Source: Streptomyces sp. NBC_01723
Lineage (GTDB): Bacteria; Actinomycetota; Actinomycetes; Streptomycetales; Streptomycetaceae
Length of the DNA stretch: 64,000 bases
Direction of reading: 5' to 3'
Assembly (NCBI RefSeq): GCF_036246005.1
Contig: NZ_CP109171.1
Span: 3,274,001-3,338,000, forward strand
Notes under the pieces: model-generated
Database searches by the model: none
Told to the model about the DNA's origin: nothing
Seen by the model: only the letters and a program-made list of their open reading frames with translations
Made by a program: the position numbers and the translations under genes
Shown: in pieces, positions 39,819 to 48,423 of the stretch
Layout of the letters: each line of letters begins with the position of its first letter
Position numbering within the stretch: the stretch's first letter is position 1

Positions 39819-40982
39819 TCAGCTCACCCGCCGTGCGCCCGCCGACGGCACCGCCTCGAACACCCGGGGAGCCGTGAAGGCCGCTGCCGCGAAGGCCTCT
39901 TCGACCGCCTTGGTGATGGCGTCCACGTCGGTGGCCTCGGCCAGGACGATCGCCGAGCCGCCGAAGCCGCCGCCGGTCATCCGGGCGCCGAGGGCGCCGG
40001 AGGCGAGGGCGGTGTCGACGACCAGGTCCAGCTCCGGGCAGGAGATACGGAAGTCGTCGCGGAGGGAGACGTGGCCCTCGACGAGGACGGGGCCGATGGC
40101 GCGGGTGTCGCCGGATTCCAGGAGGGACACCACGCGCTCGACGCGCTCGTCCTCCGTGACGACGTGCCGGACGAGACGGCGTACCTCCTCCTCGTCGCCC
40201 AGCCGTTCCAGCGCGGCGTCCAGGTCGGCGTGGGGCACGTCGCGCAGCGCGTCGACGCCCAGCAGCGCGGCGCCCTTCTCGCAGCCCGCGCGGCGCTTGC
40301 CGTACTCGCCCTCGCTGTGGGAGTGCTTGACCTGCGTGTCGACCACGAGCAGGCGCATGCCCTCGGCCGCGAGGTCGAAGGGGATCTGCCGCTGGGAGAG
40401 GTCGCGGGTGTCGAGGAACAGGGCGTGGCCCGCCTCGCAGCAGGCGGAGGCGGTCTGGTCCATGATGCCGACCGGCGCGCCGACGTAGACGTTCTCCGCG
40501 CGCTGGCACAGGCGGGCCAGCTGCCAGCCGCGCAGGCCGAGCGCGTAGAGGTCGTTCAGGGCGAGGGCGACGACGACCTCCAGGGCCGCCGAGGAGGAGA
40601 GGCCCGCGCCGGACGGGACCGTGGAGGCGAGGTGGACGTCGGCACCGGTCAGCTCGTGGCCCGCCTCGCGCAGCGCCCAGACGACACCCGAGGGGTACGC
40701 CGTCCAGGACTTGTCCGACCCGGGGTCCAGGTCGGCCACGCGCAGCTCGACGGGGTCGCCGGGGACGTCCGCCGAGTGCAGGCGCAGGATGCCGTCGTCG
40801 CGCCGGGAAACGGCGGCGACCGCGGTGTGCGGCAGGGCGAACGGCATGACGAAGCCGTCGTTGTAGTCGGTGTGTTCGCCGATCAGGTTGACCCGGCCCG
40901 GCGCGGCCCACACCCCTTGCGGTTCCGCCCCGTACAGCTCCCGGAACCGCTCGCCGACGGTCCCTGCGACAGCTTCGCCCAT
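39819..40982 (-). CDS. galK: Galactokinase
   Basis: A 387-residue GHMP kinase phosphorylating galactose at C1. Signature GRVNLIGEHTDYNDGFVMP (residues about 27-45), ATP loop PSGAGLSSSAALE and C-terminal GARMTGGGFGGSAIVL are all intact. Last gene of the galT-galE-galK operon, 28 bases after galE. Start 40982 fits the family N-terminus. Confidence 0.97.
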   Translation of the reverse strand: MGEAVAGTVGERFRELYGAEPQGVWAAPGRVNLIGEHTDYNDGFVMPFALPHTAVAAVSRRDDGILRLHSADVPGDPVELRVADLDPGSDKSWTAYPSGVVWALREAGHELTGADVHLASTVPSGAGLSSSAALEVVVALALNDLYALGLRGWQLARLCQRAENVYVGAPVGIMDQTASACCEAGHALFLDTRDLSQRQIPFDLAAEGMRLLVVDTQVKHSHSEGEYGKRRAGCEKGAALLGVDALRDVPHADLDAALERLGDEEEVRRLVRHVVTEDERVERVVSLLESGDTRAIGPVLVEGHVSLRDDFRISCPELDLVVDTALASGALGARMTGGGFGGSAIVLAEATDVDAITKAVEEAFAAAAFTAPRVFEAVPSAGARRVS

Positions 40983-41010
40983 GCCCTGACCCCTCACCCT
41001 TCCGTAAGTC

Positions 41011-41973
41011 CTAGCCCGCGCGTCGCTGCGCGAACTCCCACGCGTCCGCGACGATCCCCGCGAGATCCGCGCGGGACGGGTTCCAGCCCAGTTTCTCGCG
41101 TGCCGTGTCCGCCGACGCCACCAGGACCGCCGGGTCGCCGCCCCGTCGGGGGGCCACGACCTCGGGGATCGGGTGACCGGTGACGCGGCGGACGGTCTCG
41201 ACGACCTCGCGGACGGAGAACCCGTTGCCGTTGCCCAGGTTGCAGATGAGGTGCTCACCGGGGGCGGCCGCCCCCACCGCGAGCAGATGGGCCTCGGCCA
41301 GGTCGGCGACGTGGATGTAGTCCCGTACGCAGGTGCCGTCCGGGGTCGGGTAGTCGTCGCCGAAGACGGAGATCGCGTCGCGCCGGCCCTGGGCCACCTG
41401 GAGGACGAGCGGGATCAGGTGCGACTCGGGGTCGTGGCGCTCGCCGTACTCCCCGTAGGCGCCCGCGACGTTGAAGTAGCGCAGCGACACCGCGCCCAGG
41501 CCGTGGGCGGCCGCCTCCCCCGAGATCATGTGGTCGACGGCGAGCTTGGAGGCGCCGTACGGATTGGTGGGCCTCGTCGGCGCGGACTCGAGGATCGGGA
41601 CCTGCTCGGGCTCGCCGTACGTGGCGGCCGTGGAGGAGAAGACGAGCCGCCGCACGCCGGCGCCCCGCATGGCCTCCAGCAGGGCCATGGTCCCGCCGAC
41701 GTTGTTGTCCCAGTACTTCTCGGGCTTCACGACCGACTCCCCCACCTGGGAGAAGGCGGCGAAATGCAACACGCCGTCGAAGGTGGAGTCCAGCCACTTG
41801 GCGGCGTCGCGGATGTCCCCCTCGATGAAGGAGGCGCCCGCCGGCACCCCCTCACGGAAACCGGTCGAGAGGTTGTCGAGGACGACGACCTCGTGCCCGG
41901 CCTCCACCAGATGCTGGGCGACGACGCTGCCGACGTAACCCGCACCGCCCGTCACCAGGTACTTCCCGCTCAT
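41011..41973 (-). CDS. galE: UDP-glucose 4-epimerase
   Basis: A 320-residue NAD-dependent SDR enzyme interconverting UDP-galactose and UDP-glucose. NAD-binding [10 protein letters not shown] at residues 6-15, catalytic serine in FSSTAATYG, and Y-x3-K in [11 protein letters not shown]. Start 41973 overlaps the galT stop by 4 bases. Confidence 0.97.
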   Translation of the reverse strand: MSGKYLVTGGAGYVGSVVAQHLVEAGHEVVVLDNLSTGFREGVPAGASFIEGDIRDAAKWLDSTFDGVLHFAAFSQVGESVVKPEKYWDNNVGGTMALLEAMRGAGVRRLVFSSTAATYGEPEQVPILESAPTRPTNPYGASKLAVDHMISGEAAAHGLGAVSLRYFNVAGAYGEYGERHDPESHLIPLVLQVAQGRRDAISVFGDDYPTPDGTCVRDYIHVADLAEAHLLAVGAAAPGEHLICNLGNGNGFSVREVVETVRRVTGHPIPEVVAPRRGGDPAVLVASADTAREKLGWNPSRADLAGIVADAWEFAQRRAG

Positions 41974-43031
41974 GAACTCGCTACCTCTCGCAGTCGCTCG
42001 GCCGCGCGCTCCGGGGGCACGTCGTTGATGAACACGTTCATGCCGGACTCGGAGCCCGCGAGGAACTTCAGCTTGCCGGACGTACGGCGGATGGTGAAAA
42101 GCTCCAGGTGCAGCGCGAAGTCGTCCCGCGTCACGCCCTCGAACTCCTCCAGCTGCCCGAACGGGGCCTGGTGCCAGGCCGCGATGTAGGGCGTCGGAGG
42201 CTCGCCCGCACCGAAGATCCGGTCGAAGCGCCTCAACAGTTCCAGATAGACCTGGGGGAACTCTGTGCGCGCCGCCTCGTCGAGCCCGAGCAGGTCGGGC
42301 ACCCTGCGCCTGGGGTAGAGGTGCACCTCGTACGGCCAGTGCGCCGCGTACGGCACGAAGGCCACCCACTCCTCACTCTCCAGGACGACCCGCTCACCGG
42401 CCAGTTCCTCCGCCAGGACGGCGTCGAAGAGGTTGTCCCCGCCCGTCGCGTCCTTGTGGGCGGCGAGTGAACGGAGCATCAGGGCGGTGCGGGGCGTGGT
42501 GAAGGGGTAGGCGTAGATCTGCCCGTGCGGGTGACCCAGCGTCACGCCGATCTCGGCGCCCCGGTTCTCGAAGCAGAACACCTGTTCAACGGAGGGCAGA
42601 TGGGACAGCTCGGAGGTGCGGTCGGTCCAGGCGTCGAGCACGAGCCGGGCCTGCTCCTCGCCCAGGTCGGCGAAGGACGCGTCGTGGTCGGAGGTGAAGC
42701 AGACGACCTCGCAGCGGCCGGAGTCGCCGGCCAGCGAGGGGAAACGGTTCTCGAAGACCACGACGTCGTACGACGAGTCCGGGATCTCGCTCAGCCGCTC
42801 GCCCTGCGAGGGGCACAGGGGGCACTGGTCGGCCGGCGGGTGGTAGGTGCGGCCCTGGCGGTGCGAGGCGACGGCGATCGAGTCGCCGAGCAGGGGGTCG
42901 CGGCGGACCTCGGAGGTGGTGACGGTCCGCTCCAGCGGGCGGTGGTCCACCGCGTCGCGCACGGTGTCGTCCCGCAGGTCGTAGTAGACCAGCTCACGGC
43001 CGTCGGCCAGCCGGGTAGAGGTCTTCTTCAC
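41970..43031 (-). CDS. galT: Galactose-1-phosphate uridylyltransferase
   Basis: A 353-residue enzyme swapping UMP between UDP-glucose and galactose-1-phosphate. Active-site [12 protein letters not shown] with the catalytic histidine, zinc-site CPLCPS and the C-terminal [12 protein letters not shown] are present. The start GTG 43031 has GAGGAG upstream; the longer open frame reaches into the AT-rich promoter region and is unlikely to be translated. First gene of the operon. Confidence 0.96.
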   Translation of the reverse strand: MKKTSTRLADGRELVYYDLRDDTVRDAVDHRPLERTVTTSEVRRDPLLGDSIAVASHRQGRTYHPPADQCPLCPSQGERLSEIPDSSYDVVVFENRFPSLAGDSGRCEVVCFTSDHDASFADLGEEQARLVLDAWTDRTSELSHLPSVEQVFCFENRGAEIGVTLGHPHGQIYAYPFTTPRTALMLRSLAAHKDATGGDNLFDAVLAEELAGERVVLESEEWVAFVPYAAHWPYEVHLYPRRRVPDLLGLDEAARTEFPQVYLELLRRFDRIFGAGEPPTPYIAAWHQAPFGQLEEFEGVTRDDFALHLELFTIRRTSGKLKFLAGSESGMNVFINDVPPERAAERLREVASS

Positions 43032-43064
43032 TGCCGCACTCCTCTGCGCCCACCATTCACCCAA

Positions 43065-43124
43065 CACAATCAAACATAACACATCACAACCCACCACGGC
43101 CCAGCCGTTCATCACAATCAAACA
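43065..43124. promoter_or_regulatory. Direct repeats in the galT/symporter divergent control region
   Basis: The 12-mer CACAATCAAACA occurs twice, at 43065-43076 and 43113-43124, 48 bases apart, in an unusually AT-rich 178-base gap between divergent galT and the symporter gene. CATCAC also occurs three times nearby. Such repeats (TGTTTGATTGTG on the other strand) resemble operators of DeoR- or LacI-type sugar repressors. They probably couple the two operons to galactose; no regulator gene is adjacent. Confidence 0.6.
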
Positions 43125-43209
43125 AAGTTCATCACCAGAAGTGTTCAATTACTGAACGCGGAGGCGTAGGTTCCGCTCCGGATCAGTTCGCGAACGAAGC
43201 GAGTGCTTA

Positions 43210-44889
43210 ATGCAAACCCCCACATACCTAGCAGCAGAACTTCGGCTCCCCACCAACTGGCTCGACTACACGATCCTCGGGATCTACTTCGTCGTCGTCC
43301 TGGGCATCGGCTTCGCCGCCCGCCGTTCGGTCAAGACCAGCCTGGACTTCTTCCTGTCCGGCCGCTCGCTGCCCGCCTGGGTCACCGGCCTCGCCTTCGT
43401 CGCGGCCAACCTGGGCGCCACCGAGATCCTGGGCATGGCCGCCAACAGCGCCCAGTACGGCGTCTACACGACCCACTGGTACTGGATCGGCGCCATCCCG
43501 GCGATGGTCTTCCTCGGCCTGGTGATGATGCCGTTCTACTACGGCTCGAAGGTCAGGTCGGTCCCGGAGTTCCTCCTCCTCCGCTTCGACAAGGCCGCGC
43601 ACCTGCTCAGTTCGATTCTGTTCGCCGTGGCGGCCATCCTGATCGCGGGCGTGAACCTCTACGCCCTCGCGATCGTGGTCGAGGCGCTCCTGGGCTGGCC
43701 GGAGTGGGTGGCCATCGTGGTGGCCGGCTTCTTCGTCCTCGCGTACATCACCCTGGGCGGTCTGTCCTCGGCCATCTACAACGAGGTCCTCCAGTTCTTC
43801 GTGATCCTGGCCGGCCTCATCCCGATCACCATCCTGGGCCTGAAGAAGGTCGGCGGCTGGGACGGCCTGTCCGACTCCCTCTCGCAGTCACGGGGCCCCG
43901 ACTTCGTGACGGCGTGGGGCGGGACGGGGATCGGCAGCGACAACCCGCTGGGCGCCAACTGGCTGACCATCGTCCTCGGCCTCGGCTTCGTCCTCTCCTT
44001 CGGCTACTGGACGACGAACTTCGCCGAGGTGCAGCGCGCCCTCTCCGCCAAGAACCTCTCGGCGGCCCAGCGCACGCCCCTGATCGCCGCCTTCCCGAAG
44101 ATCTTCATCGTCTTCGTGGTGATGATCCCGGGCCTGGTCGCCGCCGTCCTGGTCCCGAAGATCGGCACGCCCGGTTCCGACCTCCAGTACAACGACGCGA
44201 TCCCGTACCTGATGCAGCAGCTGCTGCCCAACGGTGTCCTCGGCATCGCGGTGACCGGTCTGCTGGCCGCGTTCATGGCCGGTATGGCGGCCAACATCTC
44301 CTCCTTCAACACGGTCTTCACGACCGACATCTGGCAGAAGTACGTGAAGAAGGACCGCCCGGACGAGTACTACGTGCGCTTCGGCCGCCTGATCACCGTG
44401 ATCGGCGTGCTGGCCTCGATCGGCACGGCGTTCCTGGCGTCGTCCTTCTCCAACATCATGAGCTACCTCCAGACGCTGTTCTCCTTCTTCAACGTGCCGA
44501 TGTTCGTGGTCTTCATCATCGGCATGTTCTGGAAGCGCGCGTCGATGAAGTCCGGCTTCTGGGGCCTGATCGCGGGCACGACCGCCGCGATGGTGAACTA
44601 CTTCGTCATCTACAAGCAGGGCATCATCGACATCCCCTCCGACCAGGGAGCCAACTTCGTCTCCGCGATCGCGGGCTTCGTGGCCGGCGCGGTGGTCATG
44701 GTCGCGGTGTCCCTGTTCACGGCCCCGAAGCCGGTCAGCGAGCTGCAGGGTCTGGTCTACGGCACGACGTCGCCCGGCATGTCCGAGGCACCGGCCAAGG
44801 GCGACGACGCGTGGTACCGCAAGCCGGCGCTGCTGGGCTGGGGCGCGATCATCCTGGCCGCCGCCTGCTACATCCCGTTCTCGTTCTGA
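43210..44889 (+). CDS. Sodium/galactose-type symporter (SSS family)
   Basis: A 559-residue transporter with about 14 transmembrane segments. The SSS sodium-site region GRSLPAWVTGLAFVAANLGATEILG and the SGLT-like stretch YNEVLQFFVILAGLIP are well conserved. Divergent pairing with galT across shared repeats makes galactose the likely substrate. The ribosome site (AAGCGAG) is weak. Followed by a small membrane protein gene 21 bases on. Confidence 0.92.
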   Translation: MQTPTYLAAELRLPTNWLDYTILGIYFVVVLGIGFAARRSVKTSLDFFLSGRSLPAWVTGLAFVAANLGATEILGMAANSAQYGVYTTHWYWIGAIPAMVFLGLVMMPFYYGSKVRSVPEFLLLRFDKAAHLLSSILFAVAAILIAGVNLYALAIVVEALLGWPEWVAIVVAGFFVLAYITLGGLSSAIYNEVLQFFVILAGLIPITILGLKKVGGWDGLSDSLSQSRGPDFVTAWGGTGIGSDNPLGANWLTIVLGLGFVLSFGYWTTNFAEVQRALSAKNLSAAQRTPLIAAFPKIFIVFVVMIPGLVAAVLVPKIGTPGSDLQYNDAIPYLMQQLLPNGVLGIAVTGLLAAFMAGMAANISSFNTVFTTDIWQKYVKKDRPDEYYVRFGRLITVIGVLASIGTAFLASSFSNIMSYLQTLFSFFNVPMFVVFIIGMFWKRASMKSGFWGLIAGTTAAMVNYFVIYKQGIIDIPSDQGANFVSAIAGFVAGAVVMVAVSLFTAPKPVSELQGLVYGTTSPGMSEAPAKGDDAWYRKPALLGWGAIILAAACYIPFSF

Positions 44890-44910
44890 TCGCGGGAGGA
44901 TTGAGAGAGC

Positions 44911-45222
44911 ATGTCTGATTCCTACTCCGACAAGAACGTCCAGGACGAGGTCTCCGAGCTGGAGACCAAGTCCGTCACGGCCGCGCGGCTGTTCGACATC
45001 CGGCGGATCATCGGCGGGCTGTTCGCGGTCTACGGCGTCATCGTGATGATCGCGGGCTTCGTGGCGTCCGACGACGAGATCGACAAGGCGCAGGGGGTGA
45101 ACATCAACCTCTGGACCGGCGTGGGCATGCTGGCCCTCGGCCTCTTCTTCCTGGTGTGGCTGAAGCTCAGCCCCACGGTTCCCCCGCCGCCCCCCGCCGA
45201 GGAGGAGGCGCCACGGGAGTGA
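44911..45222 (+). CDS. Small membrane protein co-transcribed with the symporter
   Basis: A 103-residue protein with two transmembrane helices (GGLFAVYGVIVMIAGFVAS and LWTGVGMLALGLFFLVWLKL) and a proline/glutamate-rich C-terminus. GGGAGGA precedes the start. Adjacent to the symporter gene, it probably assists it, as small partner proteins do for other SSS transporters; the family is not one I can name. Confidence 0.85.
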   Translation: MSDSYSDKNVQDEVSELETKSVTAARLFDIRRIIGGLFAVYGVIVMIAGFVASDDEIDKAQGVNINLWTGVGMLALGLFFLVWLKLSPTVPPPPPAEEEAPRE

Positions 45223-45227
45223 CGCGG

Positions 45228-45252
45228 GTTCCGTGAGCCGCGCTCCCGGAAC
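45228..45252 (+). terminator. Probable terminator of the symporter operon
   Basis: Hairpin GTTCCG-TG-AGC / GCT-CC-CGGAAC around a CGC loop, directly after the small membrane gene. Nine pairs with a bulge; no U-tract. Separates the galactose genes from the mutase cluster. Confidence 0.45.
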
Positions 45253-45326
45253 GGCCGGCGGGGCGCCTGCCGACCGGCGTTCCGGGGCGCCCTCACCCCG
45301 CCCTCCTCCCGTCGTCGTCGCTCGCG

Positions 45327-45402
45327 ATCGACAGCCTTGATACGGGCATCGATTTCGCTCCCCACCAGCTCATGGACCGGGCATCGTCCGAACTCGTAGT
45401 TT
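45327..45402 (+). promoter_or_regulatory. LysR-type operator and promoter A (mutase operon)
   Basis: Palindrome ATCGACAGCCTTGAT (45327-45341, LysR-type T-N11-A), then a shared GGCATCGATTTC block, -35 TGGACC (45373-45378) and -10 TAGTTT (45397-45402) with 18-base spacing. Palindrome centre to -10 is 63 bases, identical to promoters B and C in this cluster. It lies 38 bases upstream of the mutase small-subunit start, leaving no room for a B12 riboswitch. Confidence 0.8.
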
Positions 45403-45439
45403 TCACTGCGTCAGCTTCTCCGACTTCCGGACGGGAGCA

Positions 45440-45907
45440 ATGGACGAGATATCCCAGACACCTGCCGGACGATTCGTCGTCACCAGCGTGTCATCAGATG
45501 CCCACATGTGGAACCTGGTCTTTCTGCAGTTGCTGCTGGAAGAACGAGGCAGCGAGGTGGTCAACCTCGGAGCCTGCGTCCCGGACGACGTGATCCTCGC
45601 CGAGTGTCGCAGACACCGCCCCGACGCCCTGGTGGTGAGCACCGTCAACGGCCACGGGCACCTGGACGGACTGCGTCTCATCGGCAGGATCCGGTCCGAT
45701 CCCGAACTGGCCGGACTACGGGTCGTCATCGGCGGAAAACTCGGTATCCGAGGCTCCGAGAACGCCCGGTTCGGTACCGAACTCGTAGCAGCGGGATTCG
45801 ACGCGGCTTTCGAGGCGGAAGCCGGGCTGGCCGAATTCGACACCTTTCTCGGCTCGCTGGGAGAAGGCTCTGTCCGTGAACTCGCGACGGCAGGTGAGAG
45901 GGCATGA
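45440..45907 (+). CDS. B12-binding small subunit of glutamate-mutase-like enzyme
   Basis: A 155-residue Rossmann-like cobalamin-binding protein. The signature region VTSVSSDAHMWNLVFLQLLLEE holds the D-x-H pair (residues about 20-22) whose histidine ligates cobalt; the usual DxHxxG has N instead of G, a change I associate with streptomycete mutase subunits. Further B12-domain marks are VVNLGACVPDDVI, ALVVSTVNGHG and VIGGKLG. It forms a two-subunit enzyme with the next gene, to which it is coupled by an ATGA overlap. Expressed from promoter A. Glutamate mutase converts glutamate to 3-methylaspartate. Confidence 0.88.
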   Translation: MDEISQTPAGRFVVTSVSSDAHMWNLVFLQLLLEERGSEVVNLGACVPDDVILAECRRHRPDALVVSTVNGHGHLDGLRLIGRIRSDPELAGLRVVIGGKLGIRGSENARFGTELVAAGFDAAFEAEAGLAEFDTFLGSLGEGSVRELATAGERA

Positions 45908-47247
45908 CAATGAGCAGCGATCTCGCACGCGCTTTACCCGCCCGGCCCGTTTCCGCGAGGCCCTCGCCGGTCGTCCCGGCACACGGCCGCTTCTCCCGCT
46001 TCGTCCGGCGCAGCCATGAGCAGGGACACCTGGTGGTGCAGCCCCGGATGGGTTTCGCCGACGTGGCGACGATGCGTCGCGGCCTCGAGGCGGTGCGAGG
46101 AGTGCGGGGCGCGTCGGTCGGCACGGTCACCGTCGACAGCTACACCCGCGTCAACGATCACGCATCCGCCCGACGGGCGCTGGAGCGGGGCGACGATCTC
46201 AACGGTTACCCCGTGGTGGCCCACGGCACGGAGGAGACCCGCCGCCTGCTCGCGGGCGTGTCCGGCGACGACTTCCCGGTCCAGTTCCGCCACGGCTCGG
46301 CGCTTCCGCAGGAACTGTTCGGCGCGCTGGCCCGTATCGGTGCGGACGCCACCGAGGGCGGTCCGGTCTCGTACTGCCTGCCCTACAGCCGCGTGCCGCT
46401 GCCGGAGGCCACGGCGGCCTGGGCCCAGTGCTGCCGCATCCTGGCGGACCAGCCGGAGACGATGCACCTGGAGAGCTTCGGCGGCTGCATGCTCGGCCAG
46501 CTGTGCCCGCCCAGCCTGCTGATCGCCCTCAGCATCCTGGAGGGGATGTTCTTCCGGGAGAACGGGGTGCGCAGCGTCTCGGTCAGCTACGCGCAGCAGA
46601 CCAGCCCCGGGCAGGACCTCGAAGCGCTCGACGCGCTGCGCCGCCTCGCCGGCCAGTGGCTCGGGGACGTCGACTGGCACGTGGTGCTCTACACGTACAT
46701 GGGTGTCTTCCCCCGGACTCCGGTGGGCGCCTACCGGATGCTGGAGGACAGTGTCCGGCTGGCGGTCCGCAGTGGTACCGAACGGCTCATCGTGAAGACC
46801 GCCGTGGAGGCGCACCGGATTCCGACCATCGACGAGAACGTCGACGCCCTGGAGTTCGCCGCCGCGGTGGCCTCGGACGAGCAGCGCCACGGCCCGGCCG
46901 AGGAATCGATTCAGCAGACGGGCGTCTACGAAGAGGCGCGGCAACTGATCACATCCACGCTGCGCTTCGGCGACGACGTCGGGTCCGCGCTGGTGGAGGC
47001 CTTCGCCCGCGGGCACCTGGACGTGCCGTTCTGTCTGCACCAGGACAACGCCAACCGGTCGCGGGCGGCGATCGACCCCGCGGGCACCCTGCGCTGGTGC
47101 CATCCGGGCGCGATGCCCGTGACCGGCTCGGACGGATACGGCCGCGCACCGGTGACGGCGCGCTCACTGATCGACATGCTCGGCTACAACGAACGCCGGT
47201 TCGACCGCGAGCAGCTGGTCGGCGCGGCGGCGAGGGGGATGCTGTGA
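45904..47247 (+). CDS. Glutamate-mutase-like large (epsilon) subunit
   Basis: A 447-residue TIM-barrel protein related to methylaspartate mutase E (483 residues in Clostridium). Conserved marks: HLVVQPRMG (42-50), VDSYTR (77-82), LNGYPVVAHGT (99-109), FRHGS (128-132), EGGPVSY (151-157) and PYSR (160-163). These correspond to the arginine and glutamate residues that hold the substrate's two carboxylates in glutamate mutase, so glutamate or a close analogue is the likely substrate. The C-terminus FCLHQDNANRS is the family end block. Coupled to both neighbours by 4-bp overlaps. Product would be 3-methylaspartate; not demonstrated. Confidence 0.88.
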   Translation: MTMSSDLARALPARPVSARPSPVVPAHGRFSRFVRRSHEQGHLVVQPRMGFADVATMRRGLEAVRGVRGASVGTVTVDSYTRVNDHASARRALERGDDLNGYPVVAHGTEETRRLLAGVSGDDFPVQFRHGSALPQELFGALARIGADATEGGPVSYCLPYSRVPLPEATAAWAQCCRILADQPETMHLESFGGCMLGQLCPPSLLIALSILEGMFFRENGVRSVSVSYAQQTSPGQDLEALDALRRLAGQWLGDVDWHVVLYTYMGVFPRTPVGAYRMLEDSVRLAVRSGTERLIVKTAVEAHRIPTIDENVDALEFAAAVASDEQRHGPAEESIQQTGVYEEARQLITSTLRFGDDVGSALVEAFARGHLDVPFCLHQDNANRSRAAIDPAGTLRWCHPGAMPVTGSDGYGRAPVTARSLIDMLGYNERRFDREQLVGAAARGML

Positions 47248-48185
47248 CGACCGGAGCGCACGACACACTGGAAGCGGTACGTGAGCGCGGCAGGGTCCGG
47301 GCGGTGGTCAGCCAGGGGATCCGCGGGCTGTCCCTGCCGGACGGGCAGGGCTCGTGGACCGGGCTGGACGCGGACGTGGCCCGCGCGGTGGCCGCGGCGG
47401 TGACCGGCGACGCCGAGGCCGTCGAGTGGCTGCCCACGGACCCCGCCGAGCGGCTGACACGGCTCGTCTCGGGCGCGGCGGACGTGGCCACCTGCAATCT
47501 GTCGTGGACCCTCGGGCGCGAGGCCGCCCAGCCCGTCCTGTTCGCCGGGGTCACCTGCTACGACGGAGAGGGCTTCCTGGTCCGGGGTGCGGACGGGATA
47601 TCCCGCCCTGAGCAACTGGACGGGCTGCGCGTCGCCACCCAGGAGGGGACCACCACCGCGGGCAACCTGGCGGCCTGGTTCGGCGCGCGCGGGCTGCGGG
47701 TCGAGCCCGTCGCGTACCCCACTCCCGCCGAGGCGCTGGCCGGTTACGCGGACGGCGCGTGCGCGGCCTACGTCCTGGACCGCATCGCGCTGGCCGGTGC
47801 CCGCGCCACGCTGCCCCGGCCGGAGGAGCACACGGTGCTGGAGACCGCCATCTCCAGGGAGCCCATGGCGCTCGCCGTCCGCGACGACGACCCGGGCTGG
47901 TTCCGGGTGTGCCGCTGGGTGCTGCAGCTCCTCGTCGGCGCCGAGGACGCCGTCCGCGAGCAGGGCTCGCGGCGGGCCGCGGACGAGGTCGCCGGCCTGG
48001 CGGGCAAGCACGGCCCGGCGCTGGGCCTGGACGAGGACTGGGCACGCCGTGTGCTGGACGCCGTCGGTACCTACGGCGATGTCTACGAGCGCAACCTCGG
48101 CGCCGCGTCCGGCCTGCGGGTGAGCCGCGGCGCCAACGCCCTGTGGACCGACGGTGGCCTGCACTACCCGCTGCCCCTGCACTGA
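47244..48185 (+). CDS. AapJ-like amino-acid-binding protein without signal peptide
   Basis: A 313-residue periplasmic-binding-protein fold. It aligns by eye along its whole length with AapJ/YhdW solute-binding proteins of general L-amino-acid ABC transporters: RVRAVVSQGIRGLSLPD, WTGLDADVARAVAAAV, CYDGEGFLVR, VATQEGTTTAGNLA, and the C-terminal YGDVYERNLGAASGLRVSRG. Unlike those, it starts directly (MTTGAHDTLEAV) with no signal peptide or lipobox, and no permease or ATPase is nearby. GTG 47244 overlaps the mutase stop by 4 bases, so it is co-translated. It may be a cytoplasmic sensor, a carrier or an enzyme evolved from a binding protein. Confidence 0.85.
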   Translation: MTTGAHDTLEAVRERGRVRAVVSQGIRGLSLPDGQGSWTGLDADVARAVAAAVTGDAEAVEWLPTDPAERLTRLVSGAADVATCNLSWTLGREAAQPVLFAGVTCYDGEGFLVRGADGISRPEQLDGLRVATQEGTTTAGNLAAWFGARGLRVEPVAYPTPAEALAGYADGACAAYVLDRIALAGARATLPRPEEHTVLETAISREPMALAVRDDDPGWFRVCRWVLQLLVGAEDAVREQGSRRAADEVAGLAGKHGPALGLDEDWARRVLDAVGTYGDVYERNLGAASGLRVSRGANALWTDGGLHYPLPLH

Positions 48186-48198
48186 CGTTCCGCCTGCT

Positions 48199-48221
48199 CG
48201 AGGCTGCCATCGGCAGCCTCG
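48199..48221 (+). terminator. Hairpin after the mutase operon, overlapping operator B
   Basis: Perfect 10-bp stem CGAGGCTGCC/GGCAGCCTCG with an ATC loop, 14 bases after the mutase operon's last stop. Its right arm coincides with the LysR-type palindrome of promoter B (48209-48223), so one sequence may act as terminator in RNA and operator in DNA. Confidence 0.6.
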
Positions 48222-48284
48222 ATGAGGGCATCGGTTTCGTTCCCCAGCGGCCCGTGGACCGGGCCCCGCACGGGCTCGTAGCTT
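48209..48284 (+). promoter_or_regulatory. LysR-type operator and promoter B (exporter operon)
   Basis: Palindrome ATCGGCAGCCTCGAT (48209-48223), GGCATCGGTTTC block, -35 TGGACC (48255-48260) and -10 TAGCTT (48279-48284) with an 18-base spacer. Palindrome centre to -10 is 63 bases, as at promoters A and C. It drives the EamA-ASADH-kinase-oxygenase genes, the first of which starts 140 bases downstream. Confidence 0.82.
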
Positions 48285-48423
48285 GGGTGTCACGCCGGTG
48301 CACCGCAGCGGCGGGACGGACCGCACCACCGCACCGCCGCTCGGCACCGCGCCACCCTCACCCGGCCCGGCGCCGCGTTCCCCAGCACACCGGAGAGCAT
48401 TCCCCCCAGATCAGGAGTCTGAC

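Noticed and set aside
43032..43148. N-terminal extension of galT
   Set aside because: The extension is encoded by the AT-rich promoter region with regulatory repeats; the family N-terminus and a good ribosome site are at 43031.
45403..45439. B12 riboswitch upstream of the cobalamin-dependent mutase
   Set aside because: The leader between the -10 and the start is only about 37 bases, far too short, and no B12-box sequence is visible.
45440..45907. Mismatch-repair MutS
   Set aside because: The methylaspartate mutase S subunit shares only a gene-name style; this is a 155-residue cobalamin-binding protein without ATPase motifs.
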